Positions 13,401-21,582 of a DNA stretch of 64,000 nt are shown in pieces (within the stretch, counting starts at the first letter, position 1; each line of letters opens with the position of its first letter). This stretch comes from Nematostella vectensis (Eukaryota; Cnidaria; Anthozoa; Actiniaria; Edwardsiidae), in contig NC_064035.1 in assembly GCF_932526225.1 (NCBI RefSeq), positions 12,034,566 through 12,098,565 on the forward strand, in the 5' to 3' direction. The notes under the pieces are model-generated. The model saw only the letters and a program-made list of their open reading frames with translations. It was not told where the DNA came from and searched no databases. Both the position numbers and the translations under genes were made by a program.

Positions 13401-15345
13401 ATTAGGTAATTTTACATCCTACCCATGAGCAGTTGCACGTGATATTTTGATTTACCAGCAGAAAACCAAAAATTTCACGCGAAAAACGCGAAATAGTCTT
13501 GTGATTCGCCCAGTGAGTGTGCCAAGTTGTAATTATCATGCAGTCCTTATGTCAAATAAAGCTAAAGAGATTGGATTGAAATTAAAGTCATTAGCTAGTT
13601 CATGACAATATTGTTTATGTAATTCTATTCACTCTTTTTTTAATAAGAGCGTCTAATTTTTAGTTGAGCCTGGGCTGCTAAATGTTCTTATGGATGTTTA
13701 AAAAAAAATCATTGACATGGCAGCTGGAATATACACACCAGCTACACTTTTTTTTATAAAAACGTCTAATTTTCAGTTGAGGCGGGGCCGTTCTTATTTT
13801 TTAAACATTTTAAGGCAAAATATGTTCTTAACGATGTTCTTAAATTTTAGTGTATATAAGAATATAATACTCAATGAATTATTTGGAAGAGAATTACACT
13901 AATGATCAATAGCAATAATAAGGTTGTTACTATGAACACAATTCAATTCTGCATTTTAAAAACGCATCAGGACTAAAAAAAGAAAAAAAATTCTGCTATC
14001 TCAGCCTCGGCATGCTCTTAGCATGTTCTTAAAATTTGGTGAACTCTCATCCTGGACGTTCTTACAAAAAAGGTTATTATAAAAAAAGAGTGTATTGTAA
14101 TAAGATAATGATACCGATAAAGTATCAAAAGCATAATAACACAAATGATGAATAACAATTTAAGTATTTAAAGTCGCTAAAGTATGGAAAAAAAATTTGA
14201 TTTCCTTTTTAGAACGTATTACAACACTCTGTATGGTAAAATATTTTTCTGTTAAAATCTGAGCCTCGGCATGTTCATGCTGTTCTAGTCGAATTTGGTG
14301 AAATCTCAACATGGACGTTCTCATGGAAAAAAACGGTTCTTGTATGAATGAGTGCAGACCGTGTTTTTTAATATAGATTTTTCATTTGTTTAAATTTGGT
14401 TAATTCACCAAACTGAATCAACTTTCAGAATTGACCACGCCACTTTATTACTAGTGTAATATGCTTTACACTGGTTGTACAAAAGAAATGTTTCGGAGCT
14501 GAGTCGGATCAAAAATGCTAAAGAATGGAAACAACCACTTCTCAGTGACATTAAAAATATAATTAACGTAATTAAGTCTTTAAAATTACTCGACGAACAT
14601 TTATGTTGGGATACTTTTAAGTTAAGATTGTTAGTTGTTTTGTTATCAAGTTGTTGGCCTTATCTGAAGGAAGACTCGATCGAACTTTTTGTTTCTTTGG
14701 TAAAAAAAACGAACAAAGACAAAGAAAGAAAAACACGAAAAACAGAAACGATAAGGATAGACAAGGTTATCTAAGCTTCGCTTATGCCTGGCTCTGCTGT
14801 GAGTTTCCACAAAGGCAGTCAAAAGATTTAAATGACCAGAAAGTGACCTCGTTTTGCTTGCGGGACCGTAGCAGTTGCGGTACCAGTGTTTTTTTTTTTT
14901 TGGTTTTTTGTTTTGCAAACAAAAGCTTTGATAGTTGATGTAAACGTTTTCACCGATTTTCTTACCTGACGGGCATAAAGGATTTTGCAGGCAATATATG
15001 GTGCTTTGGCCGATCAGAATCAACAAAACCACAACGGTGACCACCTTTCGAAAAAGAGAAAGTAAATAATTATAAACGAAAAATTTGTGTCTTGTTACAT
15101 TACACAGCACCATTGGTGATAAACTACTTGAAGGGAAATATTGCGAGGGAAGGAAAAGCCAAAAGTGTCTATCTATAAATAAAAAGGAGACAATCATCAG
15201 TATCTCATACTGAATTCGACACTCTAAGACGTACTGATAAACACTCACTTCAAGGAAATATGTTGAGGATTACGATAAGTAAGTTATACTTGTTAGTCCC
15301 TCTTAGCGATCGCATACTTACGTTGCTCAAGATGATTTCACGCAT
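272..15345 (-). CDS. Multi-module extracellular protein (SP-DS-DS-PTX-FReD-PTX-LamG half-TLDc-DS), partial
   Basis: Reconstructed gene of 16 exons (order of translation): 15322-15345, 14966-15044, 12751-13082, 12102-12243, 11273-11583, 10804-10945, 8386-8662, 6135-6532, 5596-5848, 4847-5238, 4386-4608, 3824-4089, 2308-2529, 1660-1893, 840-1166, 272-495. Every exon has AG/GT borders and phases agree end to end; each module begins and ends in phase 1, the usual class for shuffled extracellular modules. Domains are recognised from motifs: two F5/8 type C (discoidin), pentraxin/LamG, fibrinogen C-terminal, second pentraxin, half LamG, TLDc, half discoidin. With a signal peptide and many cysteines the protein is probably secreted or surface-bound and binds carbohydrate or matrix; that role is inference. 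The protein continues beyond the left edge. Weakest joins: exon 1, the GTACTA donor at 11273, and the GTAATA donor at 4847; if the last is not used the gene ends at a stop at 4794 and a second gene starts further left. Confidence 0.65.
840..1893 (-). CDS. Exons 14-15: TLDc domain
   Basis: Residues about 1021-1207. Exon 14 (1660-1893) reads EENSVWIRCYLAS, FHSLCKWGSVTLVIVKVNEY and IFGGVLDVPWA; exon 15 (840-1166) reads SPTAFLFSLKG, CLPFKIFPK, SGPIFGRDDLHL and ends with FVPDEIEIFCYAG. The FHSxC, FGGxxDxPW, AFLFSL and GPxFGxxDL motifs in this order define the TLDc fold. Both exons are phase 1-1. TLDc proteins are mostly cytosolic (oxidation resistance, V-ATPase regulation; also IFI44-like proteins), so a TLDc module inside a protein with a signal peptide and lectin-like modules is unusual. 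Its function here is unknown. Confidence 0.82.
2308..2529 (-). CDS. Exon 13: N-terminal half of a LamG-like domain
   Basis: A single phase 1-1 exon of 222 nt (residues about 947-1020). It ends with the first core strand of a LamG/concanavalin-like fold (ATDNKQAFDFGSFDETCIEK, then MCNKGFTASLWMKYR) and is followed directly by the TLDc exons. No second half (no HhxCxTW or GQ..D exon) is visible in the 414-bp intron that follows. Either the module is naturally truncated, or the remaining exon was lost. Splice sites are good: CCTTAG acceptor and GTAAGT donor. Confidence 0.62.
2636..3662. repeat. Minisatellite, about 20-bp and 50-bp units, intron 12
   Basis: More than 1 kb built from GTCGCTATGTGTGCGGT and GTCGCTATGTGTACAGTGTG type units, homogenised into a roughly 54-bp higher-order unit in the second half (from about 3120). 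Period lengths are multiples of three or free of stop triplets, so several overlapping frames stay open; none is a gene. It lies about 160 bp inside the intron that starts at the donor of the 3824-4089 exon. Confidence 0.95.
3824..4608 (-). CDS. Exons 11-12: second pentraxin (LamG-like) domain
   Basis: Residues about 784-946. Exon 11 (4386-4608, 223 nt) starts in phase 1 with GDQDYALSFRGSGSEDYILYP and FYVCTF, ending in phase 2 at GTAAGT. Exon 12 (3824-4089) reads ETEWNQICFTWSSANGSW, KAGTKIPDGALMIGQIPDQQ and FEGSLTLFDVNAKWL. The frame-phase pattern 1-2-1 and the 223-nt first exon are the same as in the pentraxin gene at 62669-63845. The usual GQEQD calcium loop is GQIPD here, so this copy may have lost calcium binding. 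Confidence 0.8.
4847..5848 (-). CDS. Exons 9-10: fibrinogen-related domain (FReD)
   Basis: Residues about 569-783. Exon 9 (5596-5848) reads GRDCLSLVHQGHKISGYY, FTGLCDQQ, GGWLVVHRRFDGSVDF, YRSGFGEAYGEFWLGLEK and ends in phase 2 at GTAAGT. Exon 10 (4847-5238) reads LLVELRN, AYSLYDNAF, YLGFAGFQGTAG, FKTKDES, C-TSNLNGEYHHR, GMYWQKW and SMKIRPRY. This is the complete fibrinogen C-terminal fold order including the GGW, EFWLG and NLNG motifs; several loops differ from ficolin/angiopoietin consensus (FKTKDEST for FSTxDxD), so the calcium site may be altered. If the GTAATA donor at 4847 is not used the reading runs to a TGA at 4794-4796 and the gene would end here. Confidence 0.85.
5886..6076. repeat. 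Trinucleotide CAT/CAC microsatellite filling intron 8
   Basis: About 190 bp of interrupted (CAT)n/(CAC)n. It occupies most of the 286-bp intron between the pentraxin exon ending at 6135 and the fibrinogen exon beginning at 5848. Confidence 0.95.
6135..8662 (-). CDS. Exons 7-8: first pentraxin (LamG-like) domain
   Basis: Residues about 344-568. Exon 7 (8386-8662) starts in phase 1 with DCNRTSYVNKDW and contains the strand with TACFWYN; it ends in phase 2 at a GTAAGT donor. Exon 8 (6135-6532) begins after CCCATAG and reads HSGDWHHICVTWQG, VFMDGV, VFGQEQDARGGGFD, FLGRMSRINIWN and CLEGNLIAW, the textbook pentraxin signature (HxCxTW, GQEQD-GGGFD, NIW). Residues of the calcium-binding loop E-Q-D are kept. 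The intron between them holds a 1-kb tandem repeat beginning about 8 bp past the donor. Confidence 0.87.
6533..7404. other. Intron 7, unique part
   Basis: AT-rich intron between the tandem repeat (7405-8378) and the exon starting at 6532. Contains a 25-bp run of T around 7128-7139 and no recognisable gene or element. Confidence 0.5.
7405..8378. repeat. Minisatellite of CAGACGGAGGGACGGAGAGA type, intron 7, with ~321-bp higher-order duplication
   Basis: Purine-only on the plus strand apart from periodic C/T (units around GACGGACAGACAGACGGAGG). A block beginning GAGAGAAGGACAGACAGACA at 7521 recurs at about 7842, so a segment of about 321 bp was tandemly duplicated after the short array formed. 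The array ends about 8 bp from the GTAAGT donor of the exon 8386-8662. Confidence 0.95.
8663..9774. other. Intron 6, AT-rich, no gene seen
   Basis: Low-complexity A/T-rich intronic DNA with runs of A (8797-8810) and T (8999-9010). No open frame with recognisable similarity and no RNA gene was seen. Confidence 0.5.
9776..9872. mobile_element. Short foldback element (GGTCCG...TGAGAAATCTCAGCC ends)
   Basis: About 97 bp with imperfect inverted ends: GGTCCGCACTGAGAAATCTC on the left and the complement of GATTTCTCAGAACGGACC on the right. The same end sequence occurs in the larger foldback element at 31267-31990, so the two are probably one family. Confidence 0.6.
9945..10592. repeat. 27-bp minisatellite (about 24 copies), intron 6
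   Basis: Tandem copies of CCACATGTAATCCGTAGATA plus ACCCGCC, with scattered single-base variants (CATATG, CCACCC, ATTCGT). Directly after the array is a hairpin, ACGTAGATATTTAATTTATC then TACG (10590-10613). On the coding (minus) strand the unit carries a GGGGCGGG run. It begins about 212 bp after the donor at 10804. Confidence 0.95.
10804..11583 (-). CDS. Exons 5-6: second discoidin (F5/8 type C) domain
   Basis: Residues about 193-343. Begins ECPDSLGMEDGRIPD, then QSRLHG, QWLQIDLQEMATLTGVATQG, WVESYTLSTS and DWVIHRN; the second exon (10804-10945) reads VFQANSDRSTV, RYIRIQP and MRVELYGYKC. The second-half exon is 142 nt, exactly as long as the second-half exon of the preceding domain, and splits the domain at the homologous place, so the pair probably arose by duplication. 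The first-half donor (AAA|GTACTA at 11273) is weak but gives the right phase and removes an insert that discoidin domains lack. Confidence 0.82.
11040..11100 (+). other. Possible degenerate tRNA-derived SINE fragment
   Basis: GTGGTCTAGTGTGTTGGCG followed by GTCTGGGGATGCTTCC resembles the A-box half of cnidarian tRNA-derived SINEs, but no good B box follows. Weak call; it lies in the intron between the two halves of the second discoidin domain. Confidence 0.25.
12102..13082 (-). CDS. Exons 3-4: first discoidin (F5/8 type C) domain
   Basis: Residues about 35-192. The domain opens with CSQPLGMEDGRIPD, the standard start of coagulation-factor and DDR-type discoidin domains, continues with ARL-type and GAWCTP motifs (here RSRLN and GGAWCTP), HWLQIDLGSMKIITKVATQG, then YVKNFTISYS and W, and closes with MRVEVYGCDC. 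The first half is one exon (12751-13082, ends phase 0 at GTAGGC), the second half another (12102-12243, 142 nt, ends phase 1 at GTAAGG). The first and last cysteines that normally form the domain disulphide are both present. Family members bind collagen, glycans or phospholipid; the ligand cannot be told here. Confidence 0.85.
13083..14965. other. Intron 2, filled largely by MITE copies
   Basis: The 1.9-kb intron between the signal-peptide exon and the first discoidin exon. It holds one complete MITE (13744-14093) and partial relatives near 13628-13690 and 14205-14370; the rest is AT-rich with no recognisable coding sequence. Confidence 0.55.
13744..14093. mobile_element. MITE, TA-flanked, ends ACACTCTTTTTTATAAGAAC-like
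   Basis: Inverted ends ACACTTTTTTTTATAAAAAC and the complement of TTATTATAAAAAAAGAGTGT, flanked by TA on both sides, about 350 bp, no coding capacity. Shared internal words (AGTTGAGGCxGGGCCGT, TATGAACACAATT, GAGCCTCGGCATG, TGGACGTTCTTA) tie it to copies at 30000-30304 (inverted), 30963-31241 and 47330-47533. TA duplication suggests Tc1/mariner-type mobilisation. Confidence 0.75.
14966..15345 (-). CDS. Exons 1-2: start codon and signal peptide of the multi-module gene
   Basis: Exon 1 (15345-15322) encodes MREIILSN and ends at a consensus GTAAGT donor. Exon 2 (15044-14966) follows a pyrimidine-rich tract and CGAAAG acceptor, reads VVTVVVLLILIGQSTIYC then LQNPLCPS, and ends in phase 1 at GTAAGA. 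Joined, they give a basic-free short N-region, a 12-14 residue hydrophobic core and a small-residue cleavage zone, a normal signal peptide. An alternative is that translation starts upstream in exon 2 without splicing (ATG near 15113), which would put the same hydrophobic stretch about 20 residues in, as a signal anchor. The exon-1 reading is preferred because both splice sites are good and the next module starts in phase 1. Confidence 0.5.
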
Positions 15346-16502
15346 TTTATATCACTGATTAAGTCTTTCTTATCATCATAGCTGAGTACGAAAGCGAGGA
15401 AGTCTTTTGTGCTACAGTCCCAAAAAGGGCTTGTGCTTCCACTAAGAGTCAGGTGAAAACTTGTTTTAAAAATACTCAAAGAATCCAAGGAAACGTTCGT
15501 CTTCAACTCATTAATAAATAAACACGCTGGGAGCTCTGGTTATTAGCAAAATGTTGGTGTAAGTGATTTAAGTGCTTGAAGTCTGGCATGTTTCGAACGT
15601 TAAGAATTGCTTCATCAAAAGATTCAAATAAACATAAGCGCGAGTTCAAAAAAAAATTTCCACCGTTTAAGTCAATGTTCAAGCGTCGTATCGAGCCGTA
15701 TTCAATAAAAATACAATCAAATGAAGACATGAAATAATTGACTTATTTGTAAGTATTTTGCTCGTGGATACGACGTTTTACTTAGCCATGAGTGTTATTC
15801 ATGATTAGATATTATGATTGGCATAATTAGTTATTATGCATTAGTCATTACTTGATTTCAAGATAAATTATAAATGTCGCGAACAATAAGGTTCATAGTT
15901 GCTCAATGCCCGCTCAACGACATAGTCAAAGGCGTCCGGGTTTCTAAATTGGGTTTCGGTAAGAGACAAGAGTGTCTGGGGCTAGACTGCCCGAAAAACA
16001 TCGTTGGTACCTTTCCATTGACTTTTTAACCATTTACCCTACCAGGGGCTAAATAGAGTGTTGTAGTTATGGAGACGATCTCAAGCAAAGGTTTCATGCT
16101 TTGCCGAGTTTTTCTAATAAAGCTCTCCTGCTTTTCTGAAACCAAATTGATTCCGTTAAAATTGTTAACACTGCTATACGGGTCTGTTTGTTTGGATCTG
16201 GAATAATAATTTGTTTAGCTTTGAGGGGGAAAGACAATCTGTCATGGCGGGCTGATGTGTCATTGGTTCTCCAGAAGCCTTCAAGGATTTTGCGTTTTGG
16301 AAATGGACCATGGAAATGGACCTGGAAATGGCCATGGAAATGGACCTGGATGATCAGAAAAAAGGTATCTATTTTGTCTTGAACTGTGTTTGCTGATCTC
16401 TTTTGCTTATATTTTGAGCTTTTTGTTGAGAGGGCTGATTCTGTTGTTTTCTATGTTTTCTATTTGAAATTGATCTCAAAAGCTTAGCTATTATTTGGTT
16501 GA
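15346..16502. other. Upstream region of the multi-module gene; no gene seen
   Basis: AT-rich intergenic DNA between the start of the minus-strand gene and the retrotransposon. It must hold the promoter of that gene, but no clear TATA box at a sensible distance was found. A short 12-bp-periodic tract (ATGGAAATGGACCTGGAA) lies at 16302-16352. Confidence 0.4.
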
Positions 16503-16589
16503 TGTTTTATTCGTGTTCCGTTGACTACAAGCTAAGCCCTGCTGCGCATGGCCTGGTAACTAGCAATTTTTAACAGGTATACAATATCA
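16503..16589 (-). repeat. 3' LTR of the gypsy element (87 bp)
   Basis: Starts TGATATTGTATACCTGTT directly after the purine tract AGAAAGGGAAA and ends CACGAATAAAACA. Homology to the 5' copy stops exactly at this CA; the 5' copy continues into the primer-binding region while this one continues into host DNA. Confidence 0.8.
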
Positions 16590-16689
16590 TTTCCCTTTCT
16601 AGGGAAAACAAACATTAAACACAATTGTAGACTAAACAGTCAGTTTCAAATAACAAAGTTTATGACTGGCATTTAAAAGTCACTACGTA

Positions 16690-17900
16690 GTAAACTATGA
16701 CTGAGCATTGATCAGCCTTTGTGAAGGCTTCACAACTCGTCCTGATCGAGTGACTACTGGTTCTGCAAGTACAAGTGCCGTGGCGTCTAATGGACCTGAA
16801 CCACTTGGCTCTGGTGCTGAACTGCAGGTAGACATTCCTAAAGACTTTGTTGCTTCGTGGCTTGGCTCTGGAACAGAATGGTCTTGTGCAGCTGATAGGT
16901 CAGGTTGAGCGTCACGCAAATGTACCCGATTTCTGTGATACGTCCTGCCATTGACTTGTACAACGGAACTGCGTGGCGTTGTTGCCATGGAAACCACTGT
17001 CCCTGCCTTCCAATTGCTATGAGCCTGTTATGGATGTACCTTCACCCTTATTGGTTGACCAGTGACTTTGCTGTGCGATCATGATAGTGTTTTGCCTGCT
17101 TGCGCTTTTGGATGATCTGTTCTGTCACCACTGCCTGTACTTCGGGCTTGTACAGGGCCTGGCTGCAAGGCAACATAGACCTGGTTCGGCGGGACATAAG
17201 TCGTTGTGCTGGTGAGCTGGATGTTCCTGGAGTTGGTGAGTTTCTGCATTCCAATAGTGACTTCCACAGGTCTGAGCCGTCTTACATGGCCTTGGTGATC
17301 ATTCTCTTCATAATCTTCACCGCCGACTCCACCTTCCCGTTAGACTTGTGGTGATGAGGACTTACAGTTACGTGATATATTTCCCATGCCTTGGTGAACT
17401 CTTGGAATTCCTGTGAACTGTAGTTGGTTCAATTGTCTGATATAAGAGCTGCTTATGTCCCGTTTGTTGCAAATATCGGTTTCATCTCCTGGATGAGAGT
17501 TTTAGATGACATGTCTGGGAGCTGAACTAGTTCTATGTAGTCAGAGTACAGATCTACTAGGACCAAGTAGTGTTCGCCTTGCACTTCCAGGCAATCACTG
17601 GCAACTGCTTGCCATGGTAGCTGAAGTATGGGATGTGTCATCATTGGCTCTGTGCTGGTGCTGGTTGCATTTCTTGACAGATGGAGCATCGCTGTATTGC
17701 TTCTGTAAGGTCAGCTGACATGCCTGGCCGATACATGATGTCTCTAGCTGTATTTGTAGTGTACTGGATTCCTAGATGTGACGCATGTGCTCGTGTTGTC
17801 ATCTCGGTTCTCATTGTTGTAGGAGCGACTATCCTGGTTCCCCTGAAGGCAAGTCCGTTCTGAGCTGATAGTTCATCTCTGTATGGCCAGTATTCACGAA
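16690..17900 (-). pseudogene. pol: Gypsy pol remnant: integrase and C-terminal tail
   Basis: The HHCC zinc-binding part reads HASHLGIQ and CSICQEMQP. The catalytic core reads PWQAVASDCLEVQGEHYLVL, then a second acidic motif (LISD) near a stop at about 17432, then PHHHKSNGKVESAVKIMKRM, giving the D, D and E of the DDE triad. A basic linker (QIIQKRKQAKHYHD) and a tail ending VVTRSGRVVKPSQRL, the common gypsy pol C-terminus, follow. Several stops and at least one frame change interrupt it. Confidence 0.82.
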
Positions 17901-18645
17901 TACAAGTGGGAACTTCAGCTTTGTTGTCTGGCCAACCTTGCTTGGTGACTGTCATCAAGGTTTGAAGTGAGGGATCTTTTGCTGTCTCTCGTCTGATGTT
18001 GTCAAGTCGTTCGTCAGTCACAAACAGCGACTCCTGCATGTCGATATCTTCTATTTCTTCTCGTATCTTCTCTTCTTCACTTATCTGAAATATCTGATAT
18101 GCTGGTGTGTCTGGACGTGCGTGGTCGAGCGGTAGTGATGCGCGGGATAGGGTTTCACTGAGATACATCGTGGGCCCAGGCTTGTACTCTACAGCAAGCG
18201 AGAATTTCTGTAGACGCGGTCGCATTCGCTGCAGACGCTCGGGGCATGTAAGGATCGGCTTCTTGAAGATCGTGACGAGGGGCTTGTGATCATTAAGGAC
18301 TCTGACATTCTCTTTGCCTAGAATGTAGTGCTCAAAACGTTTAGTTGCATACATGATTGCTAAGTACTCTTTCTCTATTTGAGCATAGTTGCGTTCAGTC
18401 TTAGTGAGAGCTCTAGAGGCTTAGGCAATGGCGTGTCCCTCTTGTGTAATGACTGCCCCCAAGCCTACGTTGGAGCTGTCACTTTCAATGGTTACCTCTT
18501 TGTTGACATCATAATAGTGTAATACCGGTGCTTTGGTAATCATCATCTTGATCTTCTTAAAGGCTTCCTGGTGTTGTGGCAGCCAGTCAAACACTGCGTC
18601 CTTGTCAGTCAGACGTCGGAGAGGTTCTGCAACCGTGCTTAGCTA
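17900..18645 (-). pseudogene. pol: Gypsy pol remnant: RNase H and connection
   Basis: Reads EPLRRLTDKDAVFDWLPQHQ, EAFKKIKMMITKAPVLHYYD, VTIESDSSNVGLGAVITQEG and RNYAQIEKEYLAIMYATKRF, the order typical of gypsy tether and RNase H domains, with in-frame stops at about 18645 and 18421. It joins an intact stretch (18354 downward) that reads HKPLVTIFKKP and on toward integrase. Confidence 0.8.
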
Positions 18646-19690
18646 AGGAAGGAATTTGGACAAGTAAGTGACAACACCAATGAGGCGCTGAACGCCTGCA
18701 ATATCAACAGGCTGCGGCATCTCACAGATGACTTCCACTTTTTGGATCAGCAGCTGAGGACATGTCCTAAGTAGGTCACCCTGTACAATTTGAATTTGAG
18801 CTTCTTTGGGTTGAGCTTCAGGTTGTGTTCTCTGCATCTATCCAGTAGGTCTTTGAGAGCAGCATCATGACGTGCCATTGCTTCTTCCTCTGTTTCACCC
18901 GTTCCATAGATGATGATGTCATCATGGACTGCTGCGATGTTTGGAAGGCCTTCAATACATTCATTGATTCTGCGCTGGAACTCTTCTGGGGCGGTAACGG
19001 CCATAAGAAGTCCAGAATGTTGTGAGGTAGCTTGATGGATCGTCCAAGACAACTTGCAGAAATCCATCTTTTGCATCGACTACTGAAAATACCTTGGCAT
19101 TGGTCAGTTTGGGTGAAACTTCGTCATTAGTTGGAGTTGGATAATGGTTTCTGATTATGGCCTTGTTCAACTCCGATGGGTCTAGGCATACTCGTAGCTT
19201 GTTTGGTTGTCGGACTACCACCATGCTGCTTATCCATGGCGTTGTAGTAGTTACTTTAGCGATTACTCCCATTTTCTCAAGATCCTCAATCTTCTTCTTC
19301 AACTCATCCTGTACTGGGATAGGGACACGCCTGGGATTGTTTTGCTTGGGTTTCACAGTTGGATCTGTTTCTATGTGGTATGTACTCGGCAGCCTTCCAA
19401 GTCCACTGAAGACATCCTTGTAGTCATGTAAGACATGCTGTTTTGTCAGGGGTTCCTTTGGCCCTGGCTCGATTTGGTGAACCCATTTGCTGTGCAATGA
19501 AGCTTGACTTGCCCCATGGGTTTGATGGTTGACTGATTGTATGCTCGCAGCTCAGTTTGGTTCTGCTCGGGTTGCTTCTTGGTCAGCTTATTGTAGTCGT
19601 TAAGAGATAGTGTGCTGCATGTTGCTCCGGTATCAAGCTGAAATTTGATTTACTGCCTGGCCGTCTCAAGCTAACACTTGTGCAAAATAC
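18643..19690 (-). pseudogene. pol: Gypsy pol remnant: reverse transcriptase
   Basis: Fragments in more than one frame cover the reverse transcriptase: VFSGLGRLPSTYHIETD, VPIPVQDELKKKIEDLEKMG, RVCLDPSELNKAI, VVDAKDGFLQVVLD, then after a frame change PEEFQRRINECIEGL and AAVHDDIIIYG, KLNPKKLKF and VTYLGHVLS. The catalytic YxDD box is changed to VHDD in this copy. The protease part upstream (19500-19690) is too damaged to assign residues. The frameshift lies around 19000-19060. Confidence 0.85.
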
Positions 19691-20137
19691 TGCCTTTTCA
19701 GGGGTGGATCCAGGTTTTTGAGTGAGTAGTTTCCACCGAAACACCAACAATAGGGTGTTTGGGGGCATGCTCCCCCAAGAAAATTTGAAATTTCAAGCTC
19801 TATAAATGCCATTTTCTGCATTTTCAGAAAAGTTAATTACCCCAAAAAGAACAAAAAAACATACTATCATAAAGGCAAAAAAAGTTTTATTTTGTTGAAG
19901 GTGGTACATGGAACACCTTGCTCTACAAAAAAATATCTGGTATCCAAACCGGTGTCACTGGTCTATGTCCAATATAGCTGCCTAACTGTCTTTGAGCAGG
20001 AGAAGGAAAAATTGTACTTATAGATGGCAAGCCTGTGGTTGGTCCTTGGTCCAGGAGTTTTCAAGATAATAAGAAAAAAAAATCCAATATTAATATCATA
20101 TGTCATATACAAAAGATATGTACAAATTATAGACAAT

Positions 20138-20455
20138 ATAATTTGAATAAAAACTCCCCTTTTTCATACTTGGGGACTGCAGTAACTGGAGCTCTGGAGA
20201 AAAATCCAACATTGTTACCATAGTTTAAAAGAGAGAAGTAGTGAATGATTATAAAAATAATATAATTTGAAAAAAAACTCCCCTTTTTCATCCTTGGGAA
20301 CTGCAGCCACTGGAGCTCTGGAGAAAAATAAAACATTAATATCAAGTTATAAAAATGAGAAGTACTAAATGATTATAATATATATATATATATATAATTT
20401 GAAAAATACTCCCCTTTTTTATCCTTTGAAACTGCAGCTTCTGGAGCCCAGGGAA
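20138..20455. repeat. Three tandem copies of a ~135-bp unit inside the hAT element
   Basis: The unit starts ATATAATTTGAA, contains ACTCCCCTTTTT and CTGCAGxxxCTGGAGCTCTG and ends in an AT-rich linker. Copies begin near 20138, 20261 and 20392; the third is preceded by an 18-bp (AT)n run. The array lies in the 3' untranslated end of the transposon. Confidence 0.8.
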
Positions 20456-20667
20456 ATGTTTGTAAACCATTTGAGCTTAACATGAAATCCCAGTGTCAAT
20501 AGAAACATTGAAATCATCACTAAATAAAAAAAACATCTAGAAATGACTTTTTAAGAAAGTTATACAGGCACCAGTTTGAGTTTCTGTAGCTGTTCTCCAT
20601 CAGTTTAAGGGTAAGACCCAGATGGAACATAACTCACAAGCCCTCTAGAAACAGATGGTGCAAAAAT

Positions 20668-20967
20668 TTAAGTTAATATGTTTGCCATTCTCATTCTCCT
20701 AGGGTGCAATTGAGCAAATAAATCTATTATTCTGTCCAGGTCTAAATCCATGTCTTTGTGGGTATACATTAGTGCCAGCCCATTCAATCTGTCCTCAATC
20801 ATTGTGCTTCTCAAATAGGTTTTAAGATTTCGAAGGGATGAAATGGATCTCTCACAAGAAGCAGATGAAATTGGAAGTGTGATCAGGATCTTTAACATGA
20901 AATAAATATTGACATATGCATCTTTGTCAATATCCTCCAGTGTAGCCTTAAGAGTATCTGGAATCAC
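20668..20967 (-). pseudogene. hAT transposase C-terminal dimerisation domain
   Basis: Reads ILITLPISSASCERSISSLR, NLKTYLRSTMIEDRLNGLAL and MYTHKD, the hAT C-terminal dimerisation signature (LPxSSAxxERxFSxL...KxxLRxxM...RLxxLxLL). The preceding catalytic domain with its acidic residues is absent from the 100 bp between this and the N-terminal frame, so this is an internal deletion derivative. Confidence 0.8.
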
Positions 20968-21069
20968 TTCTCCTCTGTTATCCCTCCCCTTCCATAATCT
21001 CTCCCATAATAAAAGCTGCCTGTAAACCTATATAATTTGGCATGTCCTGTCTGTAATAGTTACAAAATT

Positions 21070-21582
21070 CTAATTAAAAAGGATCTCACGGTTTCTAGCA
21101 ATTTGCTGTTGAACGATGTTATTTAACTGCAGATTTATCGGGACAGCGTCTGTTCGCATCATTTTCTTAAATTCTTCTATAGCAATCATAGGAAATTTGT
21201 GAATTTCAAAATTTCCTTGCGCGTGTTTTGTAAAGCGCGAATCGGCCGAAGTCCAATTTGTAAGAGGAGACTTCAATAATTTGTCTAACTTATTAGCGTT
21301 TCGCCCACACTGAACTCCGAAACAAACACAAGCTAAGCAAAACACTCCATTGTAATATTTAGAGTAGGCTAGCCATGGATATTTCTTTAGCCAGTTTAAA
21401 ACAAACTTGCGAGATTTTCCATTCTCTATTGACACTGGGAAATCGAAAAGCTCACCTGGTTTCCATACATTTTCGATGAATTTCAACTTGTCCTGAGGCG
21501 AATAGCTGGCGATCTTGTCGAAGACTAAGCCAATGTCGTAGGGAGAACAATCCTCCTTCCGACAGACAGGAGCCCGAGCCAT
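21070..21582 (-). pseudogene. hAT transposase N-terminal part (TTF/ZMYM1-like zinc finger)
   Basis: 170-codon open frame starting at an ATG. It contains RKFVLNWLKKYPWLAYSKYY, FCLACVCFG and NWTSADSRFTKHAQGNFEIH, the pattern of the TTF-type zinc finger found at the N-terminus of ZMYM1-like hAT proteins, followed by the QQIARNREIL motif that normally leads into the transposase core. It then meets a stop instead of the core, so only the DNA-binding part could be made. Confidence 0.75.

Noticed and set aside
14646-15248. 200-codon minus frame as one large exon
   Set aside because: Only 14966-15044 has splice signals and a signal-peptide sequence; the rest is low-complexity and lies in intron.
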